Source: Acidobacteriota bacterium | GTDB taxonomy: Bacteria; Acidobacteriota; Terriglobia; UBA7540 | Length of the DNA stretch: 15,989 nt | NCBI GenBank assembly: GCA_003224665.1 | Contig: QHZM01000255.1 | Coordinates: 1-15,989, forward strand | Reading direction: 5' to 3' | Part shown: one piece after another, positions 6,431 to 14,142 of the stretch | Numbering within the stretch: the first letter of the stretch is position 1 | Layout of the letters: every line of letters begins with the position of its first letter | Program-made: the position numbers and the translations under genes | The notes under the pieces: generated by a model | What the model saw: the letters and a program-made list of their open reading frames with translations, nothing else | Databases searched by the model: none | What the model was told of the DNA's origin: nothing

Positions 6431-7339
6431 CTAGCGCACTTTCGTCTTCCTGATCAAATACCCCAAGTTGAATCCCACGCTGAAAGAAACCGTGTTCAGG
6501 TCAAATTGAACGCTGCGGCTGTAACCGAGCTCGAGGTTTATAAACGGGAGCGGACTCACATCGAGCCACGCCGAATACCCGTTGTCGCGGTCAATGGCTG
6601 CCGTCCCGGTCGTCTCTCTGTTTTTTTCAAAGACTCCGCCGCCCCGCCGCGTCGTCACGCCGGGGACGGACGGCTGGCTGCTGATCAACCGGCTGAAAAC
6701 CTTCTGCTGGCCGGAGGGGACAATGTCGTATGCGGACGCTCCCACGCTGAAGAAATGCAGCACTTTATAGTCCGCCCCGCCTTCGAAGTGTCCGACCAGT
6801 CCCAGCGAGCTGAAAGGCCGCGTGAAGAAGCGGGTGTCCGAAATCGTGTTGGCCGCTCCCAGATTCACGAATGGCGTGAACCCGAAGAAGAAGCTGTGGT
6901 CGAGGTGGTTCGCCCAGTCGAAGGTGGCGCGACCCGTGCTGAAGCCCTTCGACGCGTCTCCGGTGGGCGCAGTCCCCTCCAGGATAGAGGCGAAATTCAG
7001 CAGGGGGTTTGCGACCGTCAGGCGCAGATCAACGTAGGCATTGCCGAGTCCCGTCATCGAGCCACTGCCGCTCGTGGTCGAATTGGCGGAGGAACGGACG
7101 GAATATACGGGGATGCCGAAATACACGCCAAAATATTTGTTGAAGTTATAGCCCGCCTTCGTATCGAGCTTCATGACTTGTCCAAGCGTGTTGGAACTGC
7201 CCCGGAAACTCTCGTAAAAGGTAATCCCCTTGTCTTCCTTCTCGAGCTCGGTGGAAGATTGGTCCGCCGCGCGGCCCAGGCCGCCAAGCACCAGCGCCGC
7301 CGGAAGCAGTATTGAGGTCGTCAAACCACGCGATCGCAA
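6431..7339 (-). CDS. Outer-membrane beta-barrel-like protein (transporter/porin type)
   Basis: Exported protein with alternating aromatic strands (AGYNFNKYFGVYFGIPVYS, NAYVDLRLTV, FFGFTPFVNLGAAN, FINLELGYSRSVQFDLNTVSFSVGFNLGYLI), typical of channel or transporter-like outer-membrane barrels. I chose TTG at 7339: AGGAGG at 7354-7349 lies 9 nt upstream, and the 302-residue product then starts with an ordinary signal peptide (Arg-Ser-Arg, hydrophobic core about 6-22, cleavage near GRA-ADQ). The ATG at 7387 would add 16 hydrophilic residues in front of the signal and put the Shine-Dalgarno inside the gene. The Gly/Ser run around STTSGSGSMTGLGN resembles a flexible loop. The C-terminus ends in basic residues rather than the usual terminal Phe. 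The secreted Gly/Ser-rich gene follows 71 nt downstream. The substrate is unknown. Confidence 0.82.
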   Translation of the reverse strand: MRSRGLTTSILLPAALVLGGLGRAADQSSTELEKEDKGITFYESFRGSSNTLGQVMKLDTKAGYNFNKYFGVYFGIPVYSVRSSANSTTSGSGSMTGLGNAYVDLRLTVANPLLNFASILEGTAPTGDASKGFSTGRATFDWANHLDHSFFFGFTPFVNLGAANTISDTRFFTRPFSSLGLVGHFEGGADYKVLHFFSVGASAYDIVPSGQQKVFSRLISSQPSVPGVTTRRGGGVFEKNRETTGTAAIDRDNGYSAWLDVSPLPFINLELGYSRSVQFDLNTVSFSVGFNLGYLIRKTKVR

Positions 7340-8210
7340 TCCGTTATGCCTCCTGTCGTTCTCGCCACTCCTGGTCTCTCTAGCCACTGAACTTCGATGC
7401 CCTCGATATCACTTAACTTGTTTGATGAAAGCTGCCTCAGCCTGAGTTGCTCCGTCGGACGCCATAGTTACCAAGTTGGTCCATACTACAGCCGGCAAGT
7501 CCAGCCCGTTTTCTGATAATGGCGGCACATTCGGTGACCATCAGGGCCGTTTTCACATCGCTGAACTCTACGACCAGTCTCGCAAAGAATCAATTTGTAC
7601 CCCCGGACAATTCTTGGCCATTGCCGCACCCTGTCCTTGGGAACAGGCCCGATACACGAGGCATGCGCGCGATTAATCACGAGGGCTGAACCGAAGGCCC
7701 GCTCCCGGGCCGTCCTGACAAGCCTGCGCTGCCTCCTCGGCGACTTGCATTCCTGTAAAGTGCAAATTGCAACGTCTTGTAGAGCAAGACCCCAGCCAAA
7801 GGTATTTCCTCGGGCGGAGTTCGTCTATCCCATTGTTAAATTAGGAGTTATCGAAGTCCGCAGTCAGACTTCGTCTCTCGATAAAGGACGGGACAAATGG
7901 ACGATTTACCGACTCCATCCAAGGAGTACACGGTCTCAGGGCTCTGACGCCGCTCGGCGGCGTCATGTTGTTTAAACGCCCCTGTTTAATAAAGCAAACA
8001 ACTTTGAAACACCACGCAAAAGCACAGAGCCACCTGACCGCCCTTGACATCTCTCGACTCGAATTCAGGACGCGAACAGGCCGCTTTGACTCGCTGAATG
8101 GTGACGCGACCTCAATCGCGGGGTACCCGTTAAGGGAGAGGCATTGGAAGGCAAGCTCGCGAGGCTACGTCTTTATGTCGCAGGCGACCGCAAGGAGGGC
8201 AGGCGGAGGG
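7340..8210. other. About 870 nt without a convincing gene; hairpin-rich
   Basis: No frame here has a family match I recognise, a Shine-Dalgarno, or protein-like composition. The stretch should hold the leader and promoter of the barrel gene at its left end, but no clear hexamers are seen. Three perfect plus-strand hairpins lie within about 190 nt: GTCTTG/CAAGAC (7774-7790), CGAAGTC/GACTTCG (7852-7873, nested in a competing TTATCGA/TCGATAA pair at 7848-7884), and GACGCCGC/GCGGCGTC (7946-7964). A short perfect TGCAA-a-TTGCA dyad is at 7761-7771. It may contain a small RNA or a decayed gene. Confidence 0.4.
7946..7964 (+). terminator. Terminator-like hairpin in the long gene-free stretch
   Basis: A perfect 8-bp GC stem (GACGCCGC / GCGGCGTC) with a 3-nt loop is followed on the plus strand by ATGTTGTTTAAAC, a poor but T-rich tail. 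No plus-strand gene precedes it, so if it works it would end a non-coding transcript. Confidence 0.3.
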
Positions 8211-8531
8211 CTAAATCCAGTTCAGGACCCAGCCGACCAGGTAGAGGATGGCGCCTCCGTAAATCAGCAGAGGTTCAGCAAAAGAGCGGACGTGGGCCAA
8301 AGTGGGATTGTCCAGGACGTGCCAGGGACCGTAACCACCCCAGTAAACCTTGATCATCAGCCCCAGAACAACTGCCGTAAGGGCCTTGCCGCGGAGGGAG
8401 CGCGCCTTTTCAGGCCCGACCCAAAAGGACTTGTAAACGACTTCCGGCTTGGCGACGAAGGACGCGTCGCACTTGCGGCACTCGGTGGCGTCGTCGTAGT
8501 TCGAATACCCGCAATACGAGCAGCGTTTCAT
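8211..8531 (-). CDS. Small zinc-ribbon membrane protein
   Basis: A 106-residue protein not assigned to a named family. The N-terminus is a four-Cys zinc ribbon (Cys4, Cys7, Cys18, Cys21 in CSYC...CRKC), followed by a linker rich in Lys/Val, a hydrophobic segment (about 49-64), a short loop, and a second membrane segment at the very C-terminus (about 86-106). The ribbon would face the cytoplasm if the two segments form a hairpin. It starts 26 nt after the rpoD stop and is probably the last gene of the dnaG-rpoD transcript. No strong Shine-Dalgarno is visible, which suggests dependence on upstream translation. The function is unknown; nucleic-acid or protein binding by the ribbon is possible. 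Confidence 0.8.
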   Translation of the reverse strand: MKRCSYCGYSNYDDATECRKCDASFVAKPEVVYKSFWVGPEKARSLRGKALTAVVLGLMIKVYWGGYGPWHVLDNPTLAHVRSFAEPLLIYGGAILYLVGWVLNWI

Positions 8532-8557
8532 CAGGTCAATTCACGTCCTGTTGGGGC

Positions 8558-10267
8558 TTACTCGCGGACCGACGAGGCGTCCAGGAAAGCCCGCAATTTC
8601 CGGCTCCGCGAAGGATGGCGCAGCTTGCGCAGTGCTTTGGCCTCGATCTGGCGGATGCGCTCCCGGGTCACGGCAAAGCTCTGGCCGACCTCCTCGAGCG
8701 TGTGCTCGCTGCCGTCATCCAGCCCGAACCTCATCTTGATCACTTTCTCCTCGCGCGGAGTCAAAGTTTTCAAGACCGAGTCCGTCTGCTCTTTCAAGCT
8801 GATGTTGATGACCGCTTCGGCCGGAGAGATGACGCCGCGGTCCTCGATGAAATCGCCCAGGTGTGAATCTTCTTCTTCCCCGATCGGAGTCTCGAGGGAG
8901 ATGGGCTCCTGGGCGATCTTCATCACCTTTCGCACCTTGACGACGGGGATATCCATGCGCTTGGCGATTTCCTCCGACGTGGGCTCGCGACCGTATTCCT
9001 GAACGAGCTGGCGCGAAGTGCGGATAAGCTTGTTGATGGTCTCGATCATGTGGACGGGGATTCGGATGGTACGCGCCTGGTCCGCAATGGCCCGCGTGAT
9101 CGCCTGCCGGATCCACCAGGTTGCGTACGTTGAAAACTTGTAGCCCCTCCGGTACTCGAATTTGTCCACCGCTTTCATCAGGCCGATGTTGCCTTCCTGG
9201 ATCAGGTCCAGGAACTGGAGCCCGCGGTTCGTGTACTTTTTGGCGATGGAGACCACCAGGCGGAGGTTCGCCTCGATCAGCTCCCGCTTGGCAACCTCGG
9301 CTTCCTGCTCGCCGATGACGATGCTCTGATACGTCCGCCTGATTTCGCTGGCCGTCGAACCTCTGCGCTCCTCCGCCTCGCCCAGCCGGGCCTTGTACAG
9401 GCGGAGTTCTTTCCGCAATTCTTTCGTGCCGTTTCCGCGCGCGCCTTCCAGGCGCTTTTCAAGCCGACTCACGTCGCGTTCGATCGGCCTGATTTCCTCG
9501 ACGCCCTGACGGATTTTTTCGATCAGCCGCTTCTTCTCGCCGTGGGTAAATTCGATGGACCGGATCACATTGGAGATCATGATCCGGTAACGGGCGACGG
9601 CCCAACTGTAACGGCGGAATTCGCGGGGCCGCTTGGTGCGCGGGATCGAGTCGCGCCTGGCCTTCAGTTGCAGCAATCGGCGGAAGAGACGGTCAATCTC
9701 GTCAACGAGGCCCACCACGCCGCGCTGGCGCTCTTCGATTTTGTCCTCGGTCAGCTCGTCGTCGTCAAAGACGACCACTTCCTTGATGGACCTCCGAGCC
9801 TTCGTCAGGTCTTCGCGAAGACCAAACATTTCCTGAATAATGCTGGGGGAGCGAGAGAGGGCCTTGAGCACTTTGAGTTGCCCGCGCTCGATCCGCTTGG
9901 CAATCTCCACTTCGCCTTCGCGGGTGAGTAGCGGCACGGTGCCCATCTCGCGCAGGTACATGCGGACGGGGTCGTTGGTCTTGTCCAGGGCGCCGGGCGT
10001 CAGATCGAGCTCAACGTCCTCGGCCGTTTCCTCAGACTTCGCCTCTTCGACCTTCTCGAGGGCAAGCCGGTCGGTGGGCTTCGCCCGGGGCGAATCCAAG
10101 ACCTCGATGCCCGCGTTATCAAACATGACAAGGAGGTCGTCCAGGTCTTCGGCGGAATGCACGTCCGACGGCAAAAGGTCGTTCACCTCATCGTAGAGAA
10201 GGTAACCTTTCTCCTTGCCCAAGGTGATGAGCTTGCTTACCTGGTCGAATTTGTCTTCAAACGCCAA
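8558..10267 (-). CDS. rpoD: RNA polymerase housekeeping sigma factor RpoD (sigma70)
   Basis: Primary sigma factor, which directs RNA polymerase to housekeeping promoters. The 569 residues show region 1.1 (about 1-60, GKEKGYLLYDEVNDLLP), an acidic linker, region 1.2 (98-131, DPVRMYLREMGTVPLLTREGE), a long charged helical non-conserved region (about 132-325), region 2 (326-402, with NLRLVVSIAKKYTNRGLQ, DLIQEGNIGLMKAVDKF and YKFSTYATWWIRQAI), region 3 (to about 480) and region 4 (495-560, RFGLDDGSEHTLEEVG plus the helix-turn-helix VTRERIRQIEAKALRKLR). The start is TTG at 10267 with GGAGGAG (10280-10274) 6 nt upstream. It lies 195 nt after dnaG; that gap shows no clear terminator or promoter. Confidence 0.97.
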   Translation of the reverse strand: MAFEDKFDQVSKLITLGKEKGYLLYDEVNDLLPSDVHSAEDLDDLLVMFDNAGIEVLDSPRAKPTDRLALEKVEEAKSEETAEDVELDLTPGALDKTNDPVRMYLREMGTVPLLTREGEVEIAKRIERGQLKVLKALSRSPSIIQEMFGLREDLTKARRSIKEVVVFDDDELTEDKIEERQRGVVGLVDEIDRLFRRLLQLKARRDSIPRTKRPREFRRYSWAVARYRIMISNVIRSIEFTHGEKKRLIEKIRQGVEEIRPIERDVSRLEKRLEGARGNGTKELRKELRLYKARLGEAEERRGSTASEIRRTYQSIVIGEQEAEVAKRELIEANLRLVVSIAKKYTNRGLQFLDLIQEGNIGLMKAVDKFEYRRGYKFSTYATWWIRQAITRAIADQARTIRIPVHMIETINKLIRTSRQLVQEYGREPTSEEIAKRMDIPVVKVRKVMKIAQEPISLETPIGEEEDSHLGDFIEDRGVISPAEAVINISLKEQTDSVLKTLTPREEKVIKMRFGLDDGSEHTLEEVGQSFAVTRERIRQIEAKALRKLRHPSRSRKLRAFLDASSVRE

Positions 10268-10462
10268 GGATTTCTCCTCCCGGGTGAAGGAAAGAGAGAG
10301 ACCGCAGTGTTACGAAATGAAATAAGCGACACCCCACCATCCTTCCGGCGGTGCCGCATCCAGCAACCCTGCAGACGTGTTACGGAAAGCCGCCAAGTCT
10401 TTACGGCTCCACTTGTTAGATGTAATTCTACAACAGATTGTTTCTCTTCTGGTGCAGTTTTT

Positions 10463-12220
10463 TTAGGGGCGACCGAGTTGAGATAACTCCTTGACCAGCT
10501 TGTCCTTAGCCCGTAGCAGCTCCCCGAGCTTTTCCTGATTGCGCTCGCGCTCGGCCTCGCGAATTGCCGTCTGAAGCTTTTCGCGTTCCCGCTCCGCCTT
10601 GGCCCTTTTCAAGGCAATAACGCAGGATAATGCCCGCACCCTGTCGGGGGCTTCTCCGCCGTCGAGCAGGCATTCGTACGTCAAGCGCTGGTGCTCAGAG
10701 GTCACTTGGTCTTCCAGGCTCGAAGCGTCGAGTTTTTCACCTCGGCGCCGCGCTTCGCGGAACTGCCTGAACAACGCCTCTGCCGCCAACCCTTCGAGGA
10801 CGCCTTCGTCTACGAGCGCGGGCAGCAATTCGTCCGCTAATTTTTCATCCTCCAGCAGAGCCCTCAACAGTTCGCGCTCGGCGGGCGTCACTCTCGTGGC
10901 CGCCCACTGGGGCTCCATCCGGATTTCCCGGCGCTTTTCGCCGGCCGCTCGCTCAATTTCCTGCCGCAGCAGGCGACCGTCCACGCGGAGCCGATCGGCC
11001 AGGCGGCTAGCCAGCTCGGCGCGAAGCACGGGGTTCGGCACCTGGGCAATGTACGGCAGCACGCGGCCGGCCGCCGCCACTTTCCCTTCCGGTTTTGAAA
11101 TATCGTGCTCAACCGCGGCGCGATCCGTGAGGTAATCCATGTAAGTCGGCGAGAGAGAAAGAGCCTTGCGGTAAGCCTCGGCGCCTTGGCGGCGGACGAA
11201 CGAGTCCGGGTCGAGCCCCGCCGGCAGCGCCAGCACCTTGACCTCAAACCCCGCCTCGAGCAGCAGGGCCAGGGAACGCTCGGTGGCCGCCTGCCCGGCG
11301 GAATCGGGATCGTAGTTGACGACGACGCGCCTTGAAGACCGCGCCAGCAGCCGGATCTGGTTTTCCGTCAGACTTGTCCCGCACGAAGCCACGACGTTCT
11401 CAACGCCGATGGACGCCACCGCGATGCAGTCCATGTACCCTTCGACCAGAATGGCGTAGTCGAGCTTGCGAATTGCCGCCGCGGCGCGGTCCAGGTGGTA
11501 GAGCACCCGGCCCTTGGTATAGATCGGTGTTTCGGGGGAGTTCAAATACTTCGGCTGCTCATCTCCCAGCGCCCGCCCGCCGAAGGCGACGACTTTGCCA
11601 CTCTCGCCCGAAATCGGAAAAATGATGCGCCGGCGAAAGCGATCGAATACCCGGTCCCTCTCCGCCTCACGCTGGACGAGTCCGCTCCTTTCCATCTGTT
11701 CCGGCGTGAACCCGGCTTCGGACAAGTGCCGCGTGAGCGCCTGGCCATTCGACGCCGCGTAACCCAGCCGGAACCGCGCCACGACTTCGTCCGCGAGTCC
11801 CCGGTCCGCCAGATAAGCGCGCGCCGCTCGTCCCTCCGCCGTGCCGGTGAGCTGCGCGGCGTAGAATTTTTCGGCTGCCTCGTGCAATTTGTAGAGTTGA
11901 CCGCGCTCCCGCGCCGCCTGGTCCGATTCGTCGCCCGGCGCCTCGCGAAGAGTGATGCCCACCTTGTCCGCCACGCGCCGCAAGGCCTCCGGGAAAGACA
12001 GGTTCTCAATCAGCAAGACGAACTTGAACACGTCGCCACCGACTCCGCAGCCGAAACAATGGAAGATCTGCTTGGTGGGATGGACGGCGAATGAAGGAGT
12101 CTTTTCCTGGTGAAACGGACAAAGACCCATCAGGTTGACGCCGGCTTTGCGCAGCTTCACGTAGTCGCCGACGATTTTGACAATATCCGCCGCGCCCCGG
12201 ACTTCGTCGATCTGGCTCAT
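10463..12220 (-). CDS. dnaG: DNA primase DnaG
   Basis: Makes RNA primers for the replication fork together with the replicative helicase. At 585 residues it is close to the usual length. The N-terminal CHC2 zinc finger is complete (Cys34, His37, Cys55, Cys58 in LCPFHQEK...HCFGCGVGGD). The catalytic core includes RFRRRIIFPI (195-204) and GGRALGDEQPKYLNSPET, then the TOPRIM site with Glu260 in LVEGYMD and Asp304/Asp306 in NYDPDSAG, and GLDPDSFVRRQG (335-346). The C-terminal helicase-binding region is highly charged and helical. The ATG at 12220 has only a weak purine-rich stretch before it. It lies 58 nt after the Cys-rich zinc protein and upstream of rpoD, the core order of the macromolecular synthesis operon. 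Confidence 0.97.
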   Translation of the reverse strand: MSQIDEVRGAADIVKIVGDYVKLRKAGVNLMGLCPFHQEKTPSFAVHPTKQIFHCFGCGVGGDVFKFVLLIENLSFPEALRRVADKVGITLREAPGDESDQAARERGQLYKLHEAAEKFYAAQLTGTAEGRAARAYLADRGLADEVVARFRLGYAASNGQALTRHLSEAGFTPEQMERSGLVQREAERDRVFDRFRRRIIFPISGESGKVVAFGGRALGDEQPKYLNSPETPIYTKGRVLYHLDRAAAAIRKLDYAILVEGYMDCIAVASIGVENVVASCGTSLTENQIRLLARSSRRVVVNYDPDSAGQAATERSLALLLEAGFEVKVLALPAGLDPDSFVRRQGAEAYRKALSLSPTYMDYLTDRAAVEHDISKPEGKVAAAGRVLPYIAQVPNPVLRAELASRLADRLRVDGRLLRQEIERAAGEKRREIRMEPQWAATRVTPAERELLRALLEDEKLADELLPALVDEGVLEGLAAEALFRQFREARRRGEKLDASSLEDQVTSEHQRLTYECLLDGGEAPDRVRALSCVIALKRAKAEREREKLQTAIREAERERNQEKLGELLRAKDKLVKELSQLGRP

Positions 12221-12278
12221 GCTCTTTATCTCACGATGTGGCTGCCGCGCCCGGCCTCCCCTTCGGCGCTCTCCAGCC

Positions 12279-12917
12279 CTAGGGTAGTGTTACGATCGGT
12301 GAAGCCGGCTTCGAGAACTCTTCCGGTTTAAATTGCCTGCGCAGAAAATCGATGGTCGCCCGGCCCTTCGGCCGCCCGTTCGACCGGACCGCCGCCAGCT
12401 GGGCGAGAAAGACGAGCGCGTCGCGGATTTCGCTGTCCCGCGCGCCCGCCAATCCCAGTTGCTGGGCCGGCGCTTTTTTGTGGTCCTCGAGGATGGCCTT
12501 GAGCGCGTCGTAGAGGCCGCGCTCGAGCACATAGTCCGGGGGACGCTCGTAGTAAATCCCGCTCGAAAGTGTCCGGTAGGTTTCCGCCAGGGCTTCGAGC
12601 GCTGCCCTCACGCCCGGGTCGGCAAGCTGGGGGTTTTCGCGCGCGTAAACGCAGATGCGGTAGGTGAGCGCAAGCAGCAAGCTCTCGTGAGACGCTACAA
12701 AGGAAGATGGGACTTTCGTCTCGGAGAACGGGACCTTCGTCCAATCGATTTCCGCCCGCTCCTGGTCGTACTGGCGGCTTGAAACGAGGTACAGGCAGTC
12801 CGAGGGACAATCAATCGTCACCTCGCGCTCCGTGCCGCAGCAGACTGGGCAAATCGTCTCCCCTTTGGCGGGACAGAACCTCTTCGCTTTGCGTTTCTGG
12901 CAAATCGGACAGGGCAA
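12279..12917 (-). CDS. Cys-rich zinc-binding protein, first gene of the dnaG-rpoD cluster
   Basis: Not a named family to my knowledge. The 212-residue product has nine Cys in its first 41 residues (3, 6, 15, 23, 26, 27, 37, 41 and none further apart than 10 until the last, arranged CPIC...FC...CPVCC...CPSDCLYL), enough for two zinc sites. A helical region with no obvious membrane segment follows. The middle holds ALTYRICVYARENPQLADPGV and AILEDHKKAPAQQLG; the C-terminus is basic with GRPKGRATIDFLRRQF. Only TTG at 12917 is available as a start before the upstream stop, and a GAGGG 7 nt before it supports it. It lies 58 nt before dnaG and takes the place that rpsU has in enterobacteria. It is divergent from the oxidoreductase at 13046; the gap shows a CATAAT on the minus strand (12964-12959) without a good -35. 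Confidence 0.82.
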   Translation of the reverse strand: MPCPICQKRKAKRFCPAKGETICPVCCGTEREVTIDCPSDCLYLVSSRQYDQERAEIDWTKVPFSETKVPSSFVASHESLLLALTYRICVYARENPQLADPGVRAALEALAETYRTLSSGIYYERPPDYVLERGLYDALKAILEDHKKAPAQQLGLAGARDSEIRDALVFLAQLAAVRSNGRPKGRATIDFLRRQFKPEEFSKPASPIVTLP

Positions 12918-13045
12918 CGGCGGACCCTCGAGCGGCGCAGATTCAGGCCAAGGGTTGAATTATGCCACACTTTCGTTCGGACAAGTTTCCGACGGAACGG
13001 GAAGCAGCCTAGCCAAAAATTTCGCTTCCGAGTACACTGGCGGCG

Positions 13046-14071
13046 ATGAGCGGCGGACTCGGCTTTTCGGGCGCTCCTGACGTCATCGTCATCGTGCTCG
13101 CCCCCCAAGGCGAAATGGTGGAGCACGACTCTTTCTTCGACCTCTGCGCGGCCAGTCGCGACCTTTATCCCGAGTTCGTCGCGGAGGTCGAAGGGCTGAG
13201 CGGAACGAGCGTCGGCTACCGCCGGGACGGCACGTTGCTCGTGGCCGCGGATGAAGAGGAGTGCCGAATACTCGAAGAGGCCTTCGCCTCCCAGTCGCGC
13301 ATGGGCCTGCCGCTCGAGCGACTCGAGGCTCGGACGCTCGGCGAGCGCGTTGCCGGACTTTCCCCTCGCATCCGCTGCGGCCTGTTCGTTCCCGGCGACC
13401 ACTGGGTAGACAACGAACGGTTGTGCCGCGCGCTCGTCGAGTCCTGCGCTCGGCAGGGCGTCGTGTTCCGGCGCGGCGACGGCGCGAGGAAGATCAACGT
13501 TCAAGGCCAGCGCGTGAAAACTGTTGAGAGTGATTCGGGATCGGTCTTTTCCGCGGCGAAGTTCATTCTGGCAGCAGGATGCTGGTCCGCAGAGCTCGTC
13601 GCTCCTCTGGGGATTTCGCTCCCGATGCAGCCTTGCCGAGGGCAGATGATCGAATTCGAATGCGATCGCGAACTCCCGCTGGTTGTCCGGGCAGGTCACC
13701 ACTACCTGGTGCCTCGCTCTCCCGGGCGCATCCTGGCCGGCACCACGGTTGAATACGAAGGGTTCGAAAAGCCCGTAACAGGAGAAGGACTGATTTCGAT
13801 CCTCGACGCGACATCGCGTTTCGCTCCGCTGGTCAAGAGTCTTCGCTTCCGTCGAGCTTGGGCCGGACTGCGGCCCGACACTGCGGACCATAAACCCATC
13901 TTGGGTCTCGGAGACCTGGAAAATCTTATCTTCGCCACTGGCCATTTCCGAAACGGAATTCTCCTCGCGCCGATCACTGCGAAGATCATTTCTGAAATTG
14001 TATTGACCGGCAAGCCTGCGGGCGGATTGGAGGCGTATCATCCTTCCCGGTTTGCGCGACAGCGGGCCTGA
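13046..14071 (+). pseudogene. ThiO/DAO-family FAD oxidoreductase lacking its Rossmann FAD-binding segment
   Basis: Resembles glycine oxidase ThiO (thiamine thiazole synthesis) and other DAO-family amine oxidases. In the 341-residue frame, residues 18-341 follow the family closely: LAPQGEM, FFDLCAASRDLYPEFVAE, GDHWVDNERLCRAL, FILAAGCWS (173-181), GHHYLVPRSPGRILAGTT (217-234), RRAWAGLRPDTADHKPILG (269-287) and ATGHFRNGILLAP (297-309). But DVIVI (12-16), normally followed by GGG-x-IG and about 40 residues of the first beta-alpha-beta unit, runs straight into V-LAPQGEM. The GxGxxG phosphate-binding loop, the Glu/Asp that holds the ribose, and the EASWAAAGM motif are absent. An in-frame deletion is the simplest reading. 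Without it FAD should not bind, so I call it a likely pseudogene; an assembly error or a new FAD-independent role is possible. No Shine-Dalgarno is clear before the ATG, and no thi genes are adjacent. Confidence 0.7.
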
Positions 14072-14101
14072 GACGGAAATTTGCGCCTTGACCTCGCGGG
14101 G

Positions 14102-14117
14102 TCACCCTTTCGGGTGA
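14102..14117 (+). terminator. Hairpin after the oxidoreductase gene
   Basis: A perfect 6-bp stem (TCACCC / GGGTGA) with a TTTC tetraloop begins 31 nt after the oxidoreductase stop. No T-run follows, so it is at best a weak or Rho-assisted terminator. Confidence 0.3.
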
Positions 14118-14142
14118 GACGTATGTCCTTTCCCTCCAATAC

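Noticed and set aside
7486..7680. 64-codon minus-strand frame upstream of the barrel gene
   Set aside because: No Shine-Dalgarno and scattered Cys/Trp/Arg typical of non-coding translation.
7595..7975. 126-codon plus-strand frame in the long gene-free stretch
   Set aside because: No ribosome binding site, no domain, Arg/Ser-rich random-looking composition, and it crosses the 7946-7964 hairpin.
7965..9002. 345-codon plus-strand frame
   Set aside because: Mostly antisense to the zinc-ribbon gene and the 3' half of rpoD; no Shine-Dalgarno or domain.
12818..14041. 407-codon open frame on the minus strand
   Set aside because: It runs antisense to the oxidoreductase, whose family motifs are clear, and into the Cys-rich gene; its own translation shows no recognisable domain.
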